NCBI GenBank assembly: GCA_020355145.1
Contig: CP070660.1
Span: 831,151-838,387, forward strand
Direction: 5' to 3'
Source: Deltaproteobacteria bacterium
GTDB lineage: Bacteria > Desulfobacterota > DSM-4660 > Desulfatiglandales > B25-G16
Length of the DNA stretch: 7,237 nt
Under the pieces are notes generated by a model that was not told the origin of the DNA, searched no databases, and saw only the letters and a program-made list of their open reading frames with translations. The position numbers and the translations under genes are program-made. Numbering within the stretch: the first letter of the stretch is position 1; the number at the start of each line of letters is the position of its first letter. Of this stretch, positions 5,628 through 7,237 are shown piece by piece.

Positions 5628-7055
5628 ATGGCTGCAAAGTGGGGGGAAATAGCTGTTAAGGAGGTAGTTTCAGCACTAGGTGGAAGGCAGATATCTGGCT
5701 CTCCAGATAGACTTGTGAGAGGTCTTTCAACTGATTCGAGAAGGATGGTCCCTGGCTACATGTTTTTGGCCCTGAGGGGCGAGAGATATGATGGTCATGA
5801 TTTTTTGGCTAAGGCAGTTAATGCCGCAGCTGCTGGCGTAATTGTGCAATCTGACAAAACTATACCTAAGGAACTTACAACCAACAACCTGGTTGTAATT
5901 ACTGTCTCATCTACCCTCAAGGCACTGGGTGATCTGGCCTTGTGGTGGCGAAAGCAATGGGGAGGCAGGGTAATTGCCATAACCGGAAGCAATGGCAAAA
6001 GCACGACAAAGGAGATGGCCGCCTCGATTCTCTCTCTAAAGGCAAATACAATGAGGAGCCCTGGTAATTTCAATAACCTCATTGGCTTACCACTGACGAT
6101 CTTATCATTAGAAGAGGATCATAAGATGGCTGTCCTGGAGATGGGGATGAACAGGGCCGGTGAGATAACAAGACTAACCCAGATTGCTGAGCCTGATGTA
6201 GGACTGATAACCAATGTAGCAAAGGCCCATTTAGAGGGATTGGGTGATTTACAGGGGGTAGTTAAGGCCAAAGGTGAGCTATTAAGAATGATGCCAGAGG
6301 AGTCAACTGCGATCCTGAACGGAGATGATGAATTAACGGCAGGGTTGGCTTCAACGTTTCAGGGGCCAATAGTTACCTTTGGATTAGGTAAGATGAATCA
6401 GGTGAGGGCTGGAGACATAAAGAGGATCGGTGACTGCTTCCAGGCCTTCAATATCTACGTGAATAAGGAGAGGATACAGGTGAAGATACATCTCCCGGGC
6501 ATCCATAATGTCTTCAATGCATTGGGTGGAGCTGCTATCGCATCTTGTTTATCTATATCAAAGGAATTGATTGCCCAGGGTTTAGAGGATTTCAGGCCAC
6601 TTAAAGGTCGGCTTCAGATTATAGATTTAGAGGGTGGCATCCAGATTATTGACGATACCTATAATTCTAATCCATCATCTCTAAGGGCTGCCCTCCAGAC
6701 AATTAAGGGCTTAGATGTGAAAAAGAAGGGCCTGGTGGTAGGGCTTGGAGAGATGATGGAGTTGGGCAAGGAGACCTCAAGATACCATTTTGACGCAGGT
6801 CAACTTATAGCTGGTATGGGGGCAAGGTACTTAGTCGTCTTAGGTGAACATGGCCCCGAGGTTATCGAGGGGGCATGTAAAGGGGGTATGAATATAACAC
6901 AGACACAACTTGCAACTAATCATACCGAGATGAGCGATGCAATAAAGGGCAATGTAAGAGAGGGTGACATTGTGTTCCTGAAGGGTTCAAGAAAGGTGGC
7001 CTTGGATAAGGTAGTTGAGGTCCTCAAGGGGTATTTTGGAGTAAGTAGTGCCTGA
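5628..7055 (+). CDS. murF: UDP-N-acetylmuramoyl-tripeptide--D-alanyl-D-alanine ligase MurF
   Basis: MurF is a cytoplasmic ATP-dependent ligase that attaches D-Ala-D-Ala to UDP-MurNAc-tripeptide, completing the soluble pentapeptide precursor. At 475 residues it is slightly longer than the E. coli enzyme. Motifs in order: STDSRRMVPGYMFLALRG (34-51), P-loop ITGSNGKSTTKEM (118-130), GNFNNLIGLPLT (146-157), EMGMNRAGEI (171-180), TNVAKAHLEGLG (195-206), GIHNVFNALGGAAIA (291-305), IDDTYNSNPSSLRAAL (341-356), GEMMELG (374-380) and LKGSRKVALDKVVEVL (451-466). Family members more often have TNVG/TNIG followed by P/EAHLE where this has TNVAKAHLE, a minor variation. GAGGGG (5617-5622) five bases before the ATG is a strong ribosome site that overlaps the last base of the murE stop. 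The N-terminal domain visibly resembles that of the preceding murE, as expected for Mur ligase paralogues. The stop codon lies in a hairpin arm. Confidence 0.97.
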   Translation: MAAKWGEIAVKEVVSALGGRQISGSPDRLVRGLSTDSRRMVPGYMFLALRGERYDGHDFLAKAVNAAAAGVIVQSDKTIPKELTTNNLVVITVSSTLKALGDLALWWRKQWGGRVIAITGSNGKSTTKEMAASILSLKANTMRSPGNFNNLIGLPLTILSLEEDHKMAVLEMGMNRAGEITRLTQIAEPDVGLITNVAKAHLEGLGDLQGVVKAKGELLRMMPEESTAILNGDDELTAGLASTFQGPIVTFGLGKMNQVRAGDIKRIGDCFQAFNIYVNKERIQVKIHLPGIHNVFNALGGAAIASCLSISKELIAQGLEDFRPLKGRLQIIDLEGGIQIIDDTYNSNPSSLRAALQTIKGLDVKKKGLVVGLGEMMELGKETSRYHFDAGQLIAGMGARYLVVLGEHGPEVIEGACKGGMNITQTQLATNHTEMSDAIKGNVREGDIVFLKGSRKVALDKVVEVLKGYFGVSSA

Positions 7056-7075
7056 ACCAAAAGTCATGTTCAGGC
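7050..7075 (+). other. Hairpin spanning the murF stop codon
   Basis: GCCTGAAC (7050-7057) and GTTCAGGC (7068-7075) form a perfect 8-bp stem with a 10-base loop, and the murF TGA (7053-7055) is inside the 5' arm. No T-run follows (AAAATCC), so this is not a standard intrinsic terminator. It could protect or process the mRNA 3' end, or lower read-through into the next gene. Confidence 0.55.
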
Positions 7076-7080
7076 AAAAT

Positions 7081-7197
7081 CCGAATATCGAAATTCGAAA
7101 TTCGAAATAAATTCGAATATCGAATGACAGAATAATTCAAACTAACACCTTGGAAATCAGATGTTTTTGTAATTTGAACATTTGTATTTTGGTCATT
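7081..7197. repeat. CGAAATT-type heptamer repeat within a larger imperfect inverted repeat
   Basis: Heptamers CGAATAT, CGAAATT, CGAAATT, CGAAATA, then after four bases CGAATAT and CGAATGA, cover 7082-7127. Further right, AATGAC (7123-7128) is matched by GTCATT (7192-7197), and TTCAAA (7136-7141) by TTTGAA (7173-7178), so the right part is a loose inverted copy of the left. From memory, this vocabulary (ATTCGAAATTCGAA, AATGAC...TTCAAA, TTTGGTCATT) is shared by dispersed intergenic repeats in several environmental bacterial lineages. No coding frame is credible here. It looks like a decayed MITE-like or intergenic repeat unit. Confidence 0.6.
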
Positions 7198-7201
7198 GTC
7201 C

Positions 7202-7234
7202 TTCGACTTAGCTCAGGATGGTGAGCCAGTCGAA
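7202..7234. repeat. REP-like palindrome at the right edge
   Basis: TTCGACT (7202-7208) pairs with AGTCGAA (7228-7234), and inside it GCTCA (7211-7215) pairs with TGAGC (7222-7226) around a GGATGG loop. The sequence resembles the CTTCGACAAGCTCAGGA...TGAGC...GTCGAAC palindromes that I recall as common intergenic repeats in many bacterial genomes. It directly follows the CGAAATT-type repeat and may have interrupted it. The window ends three bases later, so its full extent is unknown. Confidence 0.65.
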
Positions 7235-7237
7235 CCA

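Noticed and set aside
7050..7080. Intrinsic terminator for the operon
   Set aside because: The stem is good but A-rich, not T-rich, sequence follows, so it lacks the release tract.

Overview
The window is the front part of a bacterial division and cell wall (dcw) cluster. Six genes lie head to tail on the + strand: mraZ, rsmH (mraW), ftsL, ftsI, murE and murF. Gene order, tight spacing (an ATGA overlap at ftsL/ftsI, gaps of 1 to 47 nt elsewhere) and protein motifs all agree. The DNA is moderately AT-rich by eye. MurE carries the DNPR motif of meso-diaminopimelate-adding enzymes, and FtsI is a class B PBP with one C-terminal PASTA domain. That combination, the MraZ sequence and the dispersed repeats suggest a Gram-negative-type, repeat-rich lineage. 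A Desulfobacterota/deltaproteobacterial or neighbouring uncultured phylum is my best guess, but this rests on recognition and not on a search.

Layout. Bases 1-356 hold no gene I can support. They contain a terminator-like hairpin for whatever lies upstream (36-74), a spaced direct repeat around a small dyad (166-207), a very AT-rich tract (261-298), a TTGACA promoter (299-326) and three exactly 10-bp-phased GTGGG boxes (321-350) just before mraZ. The boxes match the known style of MraZ operators and imply autoregulation of the cluster. Bases 357-7055 are the operon. Bases 7056-7237 are non-coding and repeat-dense: a hairpin spanning the murF stop, 7-bp CGAAATT-type tandem units inside a larger imperfect inverted repeat, and a REP-like palindrome at the right edge. 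The gene usually expected after murF (mraY) is not in view.

How the genes work together. MraZ is the cluster's transcription regulator. RsmH methylates 16S rRNA. FtsL and FtsI belong to the divisome, FtsI being the septal transpeptidase. MurE and MurF add meso-DAP and D-Ala-D-Ala to the UDP-MurNAc peptide that becomes the substrate of enzymes such as FtsI.

The genes themselves are ordinary. The most interesting point is an 87-bp, very GC-rich nested palindrome inside ftsI. It is a whole number of codons long, sits in the linker between the transpeptidase and PASTA domains, and looks like a mobile palindromic element that was accepted in frame and is now translated. A second oddity is a 7-bp tandem repeat filling the ftsI-murE gap where a ribosome binding site would be expected. 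I see no evidence of a new multi-gene system.
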